Origin: an uncultured Flammeovirgaceae bacterium
Lineage (GTDB): Bacteria; Bacteroidota; Bacteroidia; Cytophagales; Cyclobacteriaceae
DNA length: 5,375 nt
Assembly (NCBI GenBank): GCA_946886805.1
Contig: CAMPJM010000320.1
Span: forward strand, 1-5,375
Direction: 5' to 3'
The notes under the pieces were generated by a model that had not been told where the DNA came from, searched no databases, and saw only the letters and a program-made list of their open reading frames with translations. Both the position numbers and the translations under genes were made by a program. This document shows positions 1 to 5,375 of the stretch, one piece after another (the first letter of the stretch is position 1; each line of letters opens with the position of its first letter).

Positions 1-567
1 TTTTTACAAATGGCAGCAGGTTATAATATGTTTGTTGTGAATATCACACAGCCGGCAAACTTCTTCCATCTGTTAAGGAGACAACTGGCGATGCCGTTTA
101 GGATGCCATGTATCGTAATGTCACCTAAATCATTGTTACGGCATCCAAAAGTTGAATCGCCGATGGAAGATTTCATATCAGGCAGGTTTAAGGAAGTTAT
201 TGATGATCCGAATGCTGATCCTAAAGCAATTAAAAAATTGTTGCTATGTACAGGAAAGATATATTATGAGCTTTTGGAAATGCAGGAAGAAACAAAAAGG
301 AAAGATGTTGCGATAGTTCGGCTTGAGCAATTATATCCATACCCTAAGAATAAAGTAAACGAAATTCTTGAAAAATATAAGAAGGCGAAGATATATTGGG
401 TACAGGAAGAGCCTGAAAATATGGGTGCATGGTCCTTCCTTTTGAGGGTGATGAGAAACCCTTCCATAGAATTGATATCCAGAAAAGCTACTGCTTCTCC
501 GGCTACGGGCTATGGCAAAATGCATAAAAAGGAACAGGAAGAAATCATTAATAAAGCTTTTTCCTAA
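1..567 (+). CDS. sucA: 2-oxoglutarate dehydrogenase E1 component, C-terminal part (5' end outside window)
   Basis: E1 subunit of the cytoplasmic 2-oxoglutarate dehydrogenase complex. It is the thiamine-diphosphate enzyme that decarboxylates 2-oxoglutarate and passes the succinyl group to the lipoyl arm of E2. The frame is open from base 1 (FLQMAAGYNM), so the ATG at 10 is internal, and only the last 188 residues of a protein usually about 900 residues long are present. Family hallmarks visible in order are FHLLRRQ, the SPKSLLRHP block (about fragment residues 42-50), CTGKIYYELL, the VAIVRLEQLYPYP segment, QEEPENMGAW, and the closing ASPATGY motif followed by a Lys/Glu-rich tail. This matches the C-terminal, transketolase-like domain of SucA without indels that break motifs. 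It ends with TAA at 565-567. sucB follows after 87 nt with no terminator between, so co-transcription is likely. Identification is firm; the ThDP-binding half cannot be checked here. Confidence 0.97.
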   Translation, partial: FLQMAAGYNMFVVNITQPANFFHLLRRQLAMPFRMPCIVMSPKSLLRHPKVESPMEDFISGRFKEVIDDPNADPKAIKKLLLCTGKIYYELLEMQEETKRKDVAIVRLEQLYPYPKNKVNEILEKYKKAKIYWVQEEPENMGAWSFLLRVMRNPSIELISRKATASPATGYGKMHKKEQEEIINKAFS

Positions 568-654
568 CCGGAAAACTTGACAAGTAATATAATTATAAGA
601 AATTTATAAAATCTCTTTGTACAGGCTGTTAACCAAAGCATAAAACAAGAAATT

Positions 655-2211
655 ATGAGCAAAACAATGAAGGTACCTCAGGTAGGTGAATCAATTACCG
701 AGGTAACAATAGCCCAATGGTTGAAAAAGGACGGTGATGAAGTAGCATTGGATGAAATAATTTGTGAACTGGAATCAGACAAAGCTACTTTTGAAGTACC
801 TGCTGAAGCTGCTGGCATCCTTCGAATAAAAGTACAGGAAGGAGAGACAATAGAAATTGGTACAGAAATTTGTGAAATAGAAGAAAGTGCCGGAGGCGGG
901 GAGAAGAAAAGTTCTGAAAAAACAGAGGAAAAGAAAGCTGAAAAGAAAGAAGCAGAAACCAGTAAATCCTCCAACGACGCTGGAAAATCTGAGGAAATAG
1001 AAATGTTTGTCCCAACTGTTGGGGAATCCATTACAGAGGTCACTATTGGATCCTGGCTTAAATCTGATGGTGACGAAGTGATGTTGGATGAGGCTATAGC
1101 GGAAATAGAATCTGATAAAGCAACATTTGAACTGACTGCCGAAGCCCAGGGTAAACTGAAAATAGTGGCTCAAGAAGGAGAGACATTGGAGATAGGAGCC
1201 TTGATATGCAAGATTGAAGTAATCCAAGGTCAGGAGTCATCTACGAAAAAAGCTGCAGAAACTGACGAAACAGATGATGATGACAGGGAAAACCCTATGG
1301 ACGAAACCTATGCCACGGGACATGCTTCCCCAGCTGCATCTAAAATAATGGCAGAAAAAGGGATTAAAGCAGAAGAAGTAAAAGGGTCAGGCATAGATGG
1401 TAGAATTACAAAAGAAGATGCTTTAAAGGCAGCGAAATCTGCAAAACCTGAAGCACCTAAGGCTGAAAAAGCAGCAGCACCTTCAACCGCTGCAAGTTCA
1501 CAAGCCGGGGACCGCAATCAGACAAGGAAGAAGATGTCGAGCCTTAGAAAAACGGTTGCAAGAAGGTTGGTTACCGTTAAAAACGACACCGCCATGCTTA
1601 CTACCTTTAACGAGGTAGACATGAAACCAATAATGGATCTTAGAAAGAAATACAAAGACCAATTCAAAGAAAAATTTGAAGTTGGACTTGGCTTTATGTC
1701 CTTTTTTACCAAAGCCTGCTGTGTAGCTTTACAAGAGTGGCCGGCCGTAAACGCCATGTTGGACGGCGATGAAATGGTCTACAATGATTTCTGTGATATT
1801 TCCATTGCGGTTTCTTCTCCAAAAGGGCTTGTGGTTCCCGTTATTAGAAATGCTGAAAAACTTTCTTTTGAAAATATAGAAAAAGAAGTAGTTCGACTTG
1901 CCATAAAAGCCAGAGAAGGAAAGCTGAGCATAGAAGAAATGACAGGTGGAACCTTTACGCTCACCAACGGAGGGATTTTTGGTTCTATGATGTCAACTCC
2001 GATTATCAACGCCCCACAATCTGCAATTTTAGGAATGCATAATATCGTTGAAAGAGCTGTGGTGGTAAATGGAGAAATTGTGATCAGGCCTATGATGTAT
2101 TTGGCATTGTCATATGACCATAGAATAATTGACGGGCGAGAGTCAGTAAGTTTTCTGGTAAGGGTTAAGCAATTACTAGAAGATCCATCAAGGCTTCTAT
2201 TGGGTGTATAA
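655..2211 (+). CDS. sucB: 2-oxoglutarate dehydrogenase E2, dihydrolipoyllysine succinyltransferase with two lipoyl domains
   Basis: E2 core of the 2-oxoglutarate dehydrogenase complex. It transfers the succinyl group from lipoyl-lysine to CoA. The 518 residues fall into: lipoyl domain 1 (about 5-77, lipoylated Lys43 in ESDKATFE); a charged Lys/Glu linker (about 78-115); lipoyl domain 2 (about 116-189, Lys155 in an identical ESDKATFE); an acidic linker with a DDDD run near 207-210; the peripheral subunit-binding domain (about 223-257, ASPAASK to GSGIDGRI); a Lys/Ala/Pro linker; and the catalytic domain (about 290-518) with active-site His489 and Asp493 in [28 protein letters not shown] and [17 protein letters not shown] mark it as the succinyltransferase rather than the pyruvate or branched-chain E2. 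Most Gram-negative SucB proteins have one lipoyl domain and about 400 residues, so the extra length comes from the duplicated domain. The ATG at 655 is chosen because it sits just before the first lipoyl strand; Met5 (667) is a weaker alternative. No Shine-Dalgarno sequence is visible, as is normal in Bacteroidota. Confidence 0.97.
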   Translation: MSKTMKVPQVGESITEVTIAQWLKKDGDEVALDEIICELESDKATFEVPAEAAGILRIKVQEGETIEIGTEICEIEESAGGGEKKSSEKTEEKKAEKKEAETSKSSNDAGKSEEIEMFVPTVGESITEVTIGSWLKSDGDEVMLDEAIAEIESDKATFELTAEAQGKLKIVAQEGETLEIGALICKIEVIQGQESSTKKAAETDETDDDDRENPMDETYATGHASPAASKIMAEKGIKAEEVKGSGIDGRITKEDALKAAKSAKPEAPKAEKAAAPSTAASSQAGDRNQTRKKMSSLRKTVARRLVTVKNDTAMLTTFNEVDMKPIMDLRKKYKDQFKEKFEVGLGFMSFFTKACCVALQEWPAVNAMLDGDEMVYNDFCDISIAVSSPKGLVVPVIRNAEKLSFENIEKEVVRLAIKAREGKLSIEEMTGGTFTLTNGGIFGSMMSTPIINAPQSAILGMHNIVERAVVVNGEIVIRPMMYLALSYDHRIIDGRESVSFLVRVKQLLEDPSRLLLGV

Positions 2212-2260
2212 TGCTAGATGCTAGAGATTAGATATAAGATGTTAGACATTAGACATTAGA
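2212..2260. repeat. Heptamer tandem repeat, seven degenerate units, immediately after the sucB stop
   Basis: Seven consecutive 7-nt units start at the first base after the sucB TAA. The first two are TGCTAGA and the last two are CATTAGA, with three variants between. All seven end in AGA, and six of seven have T at position 4. The array then decays into TACTGACATTGG. Degenerate heptanucleotide arrays of this look occur in intergenic DNA of Bacteroidota and, as STRR repeats, in cyanobacteria. No function is evident. It is too short and has no spacers, so it is not a CRISPR array. Confidence 0.85.
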
Positions 2261-2369
2261 TACTGACATTGGAAAAGAAAATAAATAACATATAGTAGCA
2301 AGGGAGCATGCTCCCTTGTCTGGTATGCAAATTCAATACACAAACAGCGGCTGCTAGACATTAATACTG
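2250..2369. repeat. Near-identical direct-repeat pair flanking the palindrome
   Basis: TAGACATTAGATACTG at 2250-2265 recurs as TAGACATTAATACTG at 2355-2369. The two differ by a single missing G. The left copy is the end of the heptamer array; the right copy is also preceded by TGC, so TGCTAGA is re-formed at 2352-2358. The about 90 nt between the copies contains the 20-bp palindrome. This could be a remnant of one array split by an insertion, or a local duplication; the sequence alone does not decide. Confidence 0.6.
2295..2318. repeat. Perfect 20-bp palindrome with 5' GTAG, REP-like element candidate
   Basis: CAAGGGAGCATGCTCCCTTG (2299-2318) equals its own reverse complement over all 20 bases and can fold as an 8-bp stem with a CATG loop. 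It is GC-rich in AT-rich surroundings. GTAG (2295-2298) lies directly 5' of it, the arrangement typical of REP elements mobilised by Y1-type RAYT transposases (GTAG or GGAG head plus palindrome). There is no T run after it, so it is not a standard intrinsic terminator. It might still act in the transcript as an RNA hairpin that blocks exonucleases or tunes lpdA against sucB. No RAYT gene is in the window. The palindrome is certain; the REP assignment is inference. Confidence 0.6.
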
Positions 2370-2377
2370 TTTAATTT

Positions 2378-2398
2378 AAAATTCAAAATTCAAAATTT
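2378..2398. repeat. Three AAAATTC-type heptamers directly upstream of lpdA
   Basis: AAAATTC at 2378-2384 and 2385-2391 is followed by AAAATTT at 2392-2398. The array ends 7 nt before the lpdA ATG, so it occupies the ribosome-approach region. A/T-rich leaders of this type are common before Bacteroidota genes, where translation favours A-rich, unstructured leaders over Shine-Dalgarno pairing. It may be a simple sequence repeat rather than a functional site. Confidence 0.65.
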
Positions 2399-2405
2399 CC
2401 ATAAA

Positions 2406-3803
2406 ATGCAATACGATGTAACAGTTATCGGGTCCGGCCCCGGTGGATATGTAGCTGCAATTAGATGTGCGCAATTAGGTATGAAAACAGCCCTGATTGA
2501 AAAATATCCGACCTTAGGTGGAACCTGCCTAAATGTTGGTTGTATCCCTTCAAAAGCCTTACTGGATTCTACAGAACATTATCACAATGCCCAAACCCAT
2601 TTTAAAGAACATGGGATTGACGTTTCGGGCCTTGGCGTAAATTTCAAGCAGATGATAGATCGGAAAGCAGAGGTTGTGAACCAAACTACTGCCGGCATAA
2701 ATTTTCTTATGAAGAAAAATAAAGTAGATGTCTTTACTGGAACAGGCTCGTTTGTCAATAAGAATAAAATAAAAATCACTGGAGAGAAAGAGACAAAAGA
2801 GATTGAAACAAAAAAGGTGATTATTGCAACTGGCTCTAAACCATCTACTTTACCTTTTGCCAAAATAGATAAAAAAAGGGTTATTACAAGTACAGAAGCC
2901 CTTGTTTTAAAGGAAATCCCCAAGCACTTGATCGTAATTGGTGGCGGAATTATCGGGATGGAATTAGGTTCGGTGTATGCAAGACTTGGTGCGAAGGTGA
3001 CTGTGGTTGAATTTCTGGATAGTTTGATCCCAACTATGGATGGCACTATGGGCAAAGAATTACAGAAAGCCACCAAAAAGTTAGGGATTGATTTTAAATT
3101 AGGTCATAAAGTTACTTCGGTTGAAAATACAGGAGAGGAAGTTATAGTAAAAGCTGATAGCAAAAAAGGAGAAGAAGTCGTGCTAAAGGGCGATTATTGT
3201 CTTGTTGCAATTGGTAGAAAACCGTATACCGAAGGCCTTGGATTAGAAAACATCGGACTGACCACGGACAAGGCCGGACGAGTGGAAACGGACGAACATC
3301 TTAAAACCAAGGTTGATAATGTTTATGCAATTGGTGATGTGGTAAAAGGTGCAATGTTGGCACATAAAGCCGAGGAAGAAGGAATGTATGTTGCGGAATT
3401 TATGGCAGGCCAAAAACCACATGTCAACTACCTTTTAATCCCGGGTGTTGTCTATACCTGGCCTGAAGTGGCAAGTGTAGGCTATACAGAAGAACAACTT
3501 AAAGAAAAAGGAAAAGCTTATAAAACCGGGTCATTTCCATTTAAAGCATCTGGTAGAGCGCGAGCCAGTATGGATACAGATGGCTTGGTAAAAGTGTTGG
3601 CAGATGAAAAAACTGATGAAATTTTAGGGGTTCACATGATAGGCCCAAGGGCTGCTGATATGATAGCAGAAGCGGTAGTTGCTATGGAATATAGGGCATC
3701 CGCGGAAGACATAGCAAGAATATCACACGCTCACCCTACCTATACAGAGGCAATGAAAGAAGCTTGTTTAGCTGCCTCAGAAAATAGGGCTATTCATATT
3801 TAG
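2406..3803 (+). CDS. lpdA: Dihydrolipoamide dehydrogenase (E3)
   Basis: Homodimeric FAD flavoenzyme that reoxidises dihydrolipoyl groups of E2 proteins and reduces NAD+. It serves the 2-oxoglutarate complex encoded just upstream and probably also the pyruvate or branched-chain complexes and the glycine cleavage system. The 465 residues are full length for the family. Visible motifs are the FAD-binding GSGPGG (9-14); the redox disulfide Cys41/Cys46 in GGTCLNVGCIPSK; ATGSKP (141-146); the NAD-binding GGGIIGMELG (179-188); the second FAD contact VYAIGD (306-311); and the C-terminal HAHPTYTE with catalytic His443 and Glu448. All key residues are intact. The ATG at 2406 begins five residues or so before the first beta strand, as expected, and no Shine-Dalgarno is present. 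The gene lies 194 nt after sucB, same strand, across a repeat-rich spacer with no obvious promoter or terminator. A strong terminator follows its TAG. Confidence 0.97.
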   Translation: MQYDVTVIGSGPGGYVAAIRCAQLGMKTALIEKYPTLGGTCLNVGCIPSKALLDSTEHYHNAQTHFKEHGIDVSGLGVNFKQMIDRKAEVVNQTTAGINFLMKKNKVDVFTGTGSFVNKNKIKITGEKETKEIETKKVIIATGSKPSTLPFAKIDKKRVITSTEALVLKEIPKHLIVIGGGIIGMELGSVYARLGAKVTVVEFLDSLIPTMDGTMGKELQKATKKLGIDFKLGHKVTSVENTGEEVIVKADSKKGEEVVLKGDYCLVAIGRKPYTEGLGLENIGLTTDKAGRVETDEHLKTKVDNVYAIGDVVKGAMLAHKAEEEGMYVAEFMAGQKPHVNYLLIPGVVYTWPEVASVGYTEEQLKEKGKAYKTGSFPFKASGRARASMDTDGLVKVLADEKTDEILGVHMIGPRAADMIAEAVVAMEYRASAEDIARISHAHPTYTEAMKEACLAASENRAIHI

Positions 3804-3822
3804 AGAAGCAAGAAGAAATTAG

Positions 3823-3850
3823 AATGGTGCTTTTTAGCACCATTTTTTTT
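3823..3850 (+). terminator. Rho-independent terminator of lpdA
   Basis: A perfect 9-bp stem, AATGGTGCT (3823-3831) with AGCACCATT (3836-3844), encloses a TTTT loop and runs into eight T residues (3843-3850). It begins 19 nt after the lpdA stop codon. It is the only convincing intrinsic terminator in the window and should close the sucA-sucB-lpdA transcription unit. The stem could also stop minus-strand transcripts from the convergent small gene, but on that strand only A residues lie before it and no T run follows. Confidence 0.93.
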
Positions 3851-3971
3851 GTGCTTATTTTTGCCCACGTTCAATTACTAAGGGCATTTTGAAAGAACAG
3901 TAAAAATATGATAATACTTCTGAAAAGTACCTGGTGAAAAAATAGAATACAAAAAAATACGCTCAAGAGTA

Positions 3972-4226
3972 CTATGCAACTAGTTCAATCTTTTTTATTG
4001 CTATTTTAGGAATCATTTTCAGATTCGTAAGTAAGATAGAATCATCGCTTATTCTCCAGATCTTAGAAACGGTATCCTTGTTTTCTTCAGAATCAGTATC
4101 GTATACTATTCTTACATTTTCATTGTTTCTGTAGCGAATTTCTATATCTGTAGAAACATCTTTCATTCTTTTGTGCCGAAATTTTATTGTTTCCACAATA
4201 TCTTTTACATAATTAAAGGTTTCCAT
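3972..4226 (-). CDS. Small protein of unknown function, 84 residues
   Basis: I do not recognise this gene. The frame opens at a stop at 4242-4244 and offers two starts: GTG at 4235 (87 residues) and ATG at 4226 (84 residues, METFNYVKD). I prefer the ATG. The N-terminal part (about 1-22) looks like an amphipathic helix rich in Lys, Arg and hydrophobics. It is followed by strand-like stretches (TDIEIRYR, VRIVYD), a Glu/Asp/Asn-rich turn, and a C-terminal segment with WRISDDSILLTNL and IAIKKIELV that could form a beta-hairpin. There is no signal peptide, no transmembrane segment and no cysteine. It is convergent to lpdA and divergent from carB, with its own intergenic space on both sides. The mixed, protein-like composition in an AT-rich region argues for a real gene, but no homology can be claimed. 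A likely soluble cytoplasmic protein; function open. Confidence 0.6.
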   Translation of the reverse strand: METFNYVKDIVETIKFRHKRMKDVSTDIEIRYRNNENVRIVYDTDSEENKDTVSKIWRISDDSILLTNLKMIPKIAIKKIELVA

Positions 4227-4349
4227 AATCTTCACGTCTAATTAATAATAGTTTCATAATGTGAATATAGATGGGATACACTTCTTTTACCAATTAGAAA
4301 AATTTTTATTATTACAATGTAAGGATTTTCTAAAATTGAAATATTCCTT

Positions 4350-4372
4350 GAGCGACTATATAATAGTGGCTC
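4350..4372. promoter_or_regulatory. Imperfect inverted repeat in the divergent carB upstream region
   Basis: GAGCGACTAT (4350-4359) and ATAGTGGCTC (4363-4372) are complementary at 9 of 10 positions around a 3-nt ATA centre, with a single G-G mismatch (4354/4368). It lies about 70 bp upstream of the carB -33 element and about 125 bp from the start of the small minus-strand gene. No T tract follows on the plus strand (TAAAATAATT), and the minus-strand side is not T-only either, so a terminator is unlikely. A dyad operator, or a hairpin remnant of a repeat, are both possible. The rest of the 4227-4509 gap is A/T-rich without further structure I can support, apart from the carB promoter. Confidence 0.45.
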
Positions 4373-4441
4373 TAAAATAATTAAAAATAAAAATAAAACA
4401 AGTCAATTTCAGTTGATTTATCCAAACATCTTCTTTCAACT

Positions 4442-4471
4442 TTTGATTGTCCTAAGAATCTTCTAAATTTG
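4442..4471 (+). promoter_or_regulatory. Bacteroidota-type promoter of carB
   Basis: TTTG (4442-4445) and TAAATTTG (4464-4471) are separated by 18 nt. The second element matches the TAnnTTTG -7 consensus of the Bacteroidota primary sigma factor exactly, and TTTG or TTG is the known -33 element with about 17-20 nt spacing. Transcription would begin near 4477-4480, giving a 5' leader of only about 30 nt before the carB ATG. That leaves no room for a riboswitch or attenuator downstream of this promoter. Confidence 0.65.
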
Positions 4472-4509
4472 CGCAACCATTTTCAGACCCTAAAAAAACA
4501 TATCCTAAA

Positions 4510-5375
4510 ATGCCAAGAGATAATAGCATTAAATCAGTTTTAATCATCGGTAGCGGACCAATAGTAATAGGCCAAGCATGTGAATTTGATTATGCGGGTT
4601 CGCAAGCATCCCGTTCACTCAGGGAAGAAGGCATCGAAGTAACCTTGATTAATTCCAACCCGGCTACTATAATGACCGACAAGGTAACTGCTGACAATGT
4701 TTATCTGCTTCCCTTAGAGAAAAAATCTATTATTGAAATACTGCAAAAGCATAAAATAGATGCTGTACTACCTACAATGGGAGGCCAAACAGCATTGAAT
4801 CTTGCTATAGATTGCGATAAAGCAGGAATTTGGGAAAAATATGGCGTAAGAATAATAGGGGTTGATATTGCTGCTATTGAAACTACTGAGGATAGAGAAA
4901 AATTCAGGCTAAAAATGCATGAACTCGATGTTCATGTTTGTAAGGGATCAACTGCAACGTCCTTTTTGCAAGGGAAAGAAATAGCGCAGGAAATTGGATT
5001 TCCATTGGTTATCCGCCCTTCCTATACCTTAGGCGGTTCCGGAGGAGGTTTTGTGGAAAAAGCTGAAAATTTTGAAAAAGCTTTAACTTCCGGACTTCAT
5101 GCATCTCCTATCCATGAAGTACTCATTGAGCAAAGTATAATGGGATGGAAGGAATATGAGCTTGAATTGTTGCGAGACAATGTTGGGAACATTATAATCA
5201 TCTGTTCTATAGAAAATTTTGATCCTATGGGCATCCACACAGGAGACTCTATAACAGTGGCCCCTGCTATGACCCTACCCGATACAGTTTATCAGCACAT
5301 GCGGAACCTAGCCATCAAAATGATGAACGGGATTGGTCAATTTGCAGGTGGTTGTAACGTTCAGTTTGCTGTAAA
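4510..5375 (+). CDS. carB: Carbamoyl-phosphate synthase large subunit, N-terminal part (3' end outside window)
   Basis: Large subunit of carbamoyl-phosphate synthase. With the glutaminase CarA it makes carbamoyl phosphate from bicarbonate, ammonia from glutamine and two ATP, feeding arginine and pyrimidine synthesis. The frame is open from the ATG to the window edge, giving 288 codons plus two bases of a protein usually about 1,070 residues long. Visible are the pre-ATP-grasp GSGPIVIGQACEFDY (14-28), NSNPATIMTD (48-57), PTMGGQTALN (88-97), and the carboxyphosphate-site ATP-grasp fold with Arg129, Arg169, the glycine loop LGGSGGG (174-180), Glu215 in GWKEYE, SIENFDPMGIHTGDS with His243, and Gln285 in NVQFAV. 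From memory these positions coincide with E. coli CarB numbering, implying no indels so far. The start MPRDNSIKSVLIIG is canonical for the family, and an in-frame stop lies at 4453-4455. It has its own promoter, and no carA is adjacent on the 5' side. Confidence 0.97.
   Translation, partial: MPRDNSIKSVLIIGSGPIVIGQACEFDYAGSQASRSLREEGIEVTLINSNPATIMTDKVTADNVYLLPLEKKSIIEILQKHKIDAVLPTMGGQTALNLAIDCDKAGIWEKYGVRIIGVDIAAIETTEDREKFRLKMHELDVHVCKGSTATSFLQGKEIAQEIGFPLVIRPSYTLGGSGGGFVEKAENFEKALTSGLHASPIHEVLIEQSIMGWKEYELELLRDNVGNIIIICSIENFDPMGIHTGDSITVAPAMTLPDTVYQHMRNLAIKMMNGIGQFAGGCNVQFAV

Noticed and set aside
577..610. TTGACA (577-582) with TATAAT (588-593) or TATAAA (605-610) upstream of sucB, resembling a sigma-70 promoter
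   Set aside because: Spacing is 5 or 22 nt instead of about 17, and the inferred phylum does not use the TTGACA/TATAAT consensus. No TAnnTTTG match at a proper distance; the nearest, TCTCTTTG at 612-619, lacks the A.
615..638. CTTTG / CAAAG inverted repeat in the sucA-sucB gap
   Set aside because: Five base pairs with a 14-nt loop and no T tract; expected by chance in AT-rich DNA.
678..1227. Several minus-strand open frames inside sucB (for example 678-1043 and 775-1227)
   Set aside because: They overlap a clearly conserved coding region and encode low-complexity Ser/Phe-rich products typical of the antisense of Lys/Glu-rich codons.
2212..2260. CRISPR-like array
   Set aside because: Units are 7 nt and contiguous, with no spacers and no cas genes in the window.
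2582..3076. Minus-strand 164-codon open frame inside lpdA
   Set aside because: Antisense shadow of a conserved enzyme; no recognisable protein features and no independent signals.
3862..3886. TGCCC / GGGCA inverted repeat followed by TTTTG after the lpdA terminator
   Set aside because: Only 5 bp with a 15-nt loop and a short T run; too weak for a second terminator.
3916..3932. TACTT / AAGTA hairpin that could terminate the minus-strand small gene
   Set aside because: Five A/T-rich base pairs only; the T residues on the minus strand are interrupted. Not convincing.
4373..4509. Riboswitch or pyrimidine attenuator before carB
   Set aside because: The region is almost pure A/T with no stable paired elements, and the predicted leader is about 30 nt.

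Overview
The window reads as chromosomal DNA of a member of the Bacteroidota, most likely a Cytophagales-type bacterium. Three things point that way. The DNA is AT-rich and the intergenic gaps are A/T-dominated. No start codon is preceded by a Shine-Dalgarno sequence. A TTTG-N18-TAAATTTG element lies just upstream of carB, matching the promoter consensus of the primary sigma factor of this phylum. The genus cannot be fixed from the sequence.

Layout. Positions 1-567 hold the C-terminal 188 residues of the E1 subunit of 2-oxoglutarate dehydrogenase (sucA). After an 87-nt gap without a terminator comes sucB (655-2211), an E2 succinyltransferase with two lipoyl domains instead of the usual single one. 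A 194-nt spacer follows (2212-2405), rich in small repeats: seven heptamers that begin right after the sucB stop, a perfect 20-bp palindrome preceded by GTAG, a near-copy of the heptamer-derived segment beyond the palindrome, and three AAAATTC-type heptamers just before the next gene. Then comes lpdA (2406-3803), the E3 dihydrolipoamide dehydrogenase, closed by a textbook intrinsic terminator (3823-3850). A small convergent gene of unknown function lies at 3972-4226 on the minus strand. A 280-nt divergent gap holds an inverted repeat (4350-4372) and the carB promoter. carB, the carbamoyl-phosphate synthase large subunit, starts at 4510 and runs off the right edge.

How the genes fit together. 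SucA, SucB and Lpd are E1, E2 and E3 of one complex, which converts 2-oxoglutarate, CoA and NAD+ to succinyl-CoA, CO2 and NADH in the TCA cycle. The order E1-E2-E3 and the single strong terminator after lpdA suggest one transcription unit, although the repeat-filled spacer may alter lpdA expression. carB is a separate unit for arginine and pyrimidine synthesis.

The protein-coding content is ordinary housekeeping metabolism, and I see no undescribed multi-gene system. The parts most worth a second look are the repeat cluster between sucB and lpdA, the double-lipoyl E2, the inverted repeat upstream of carB and the unassigned 84-residue gene.
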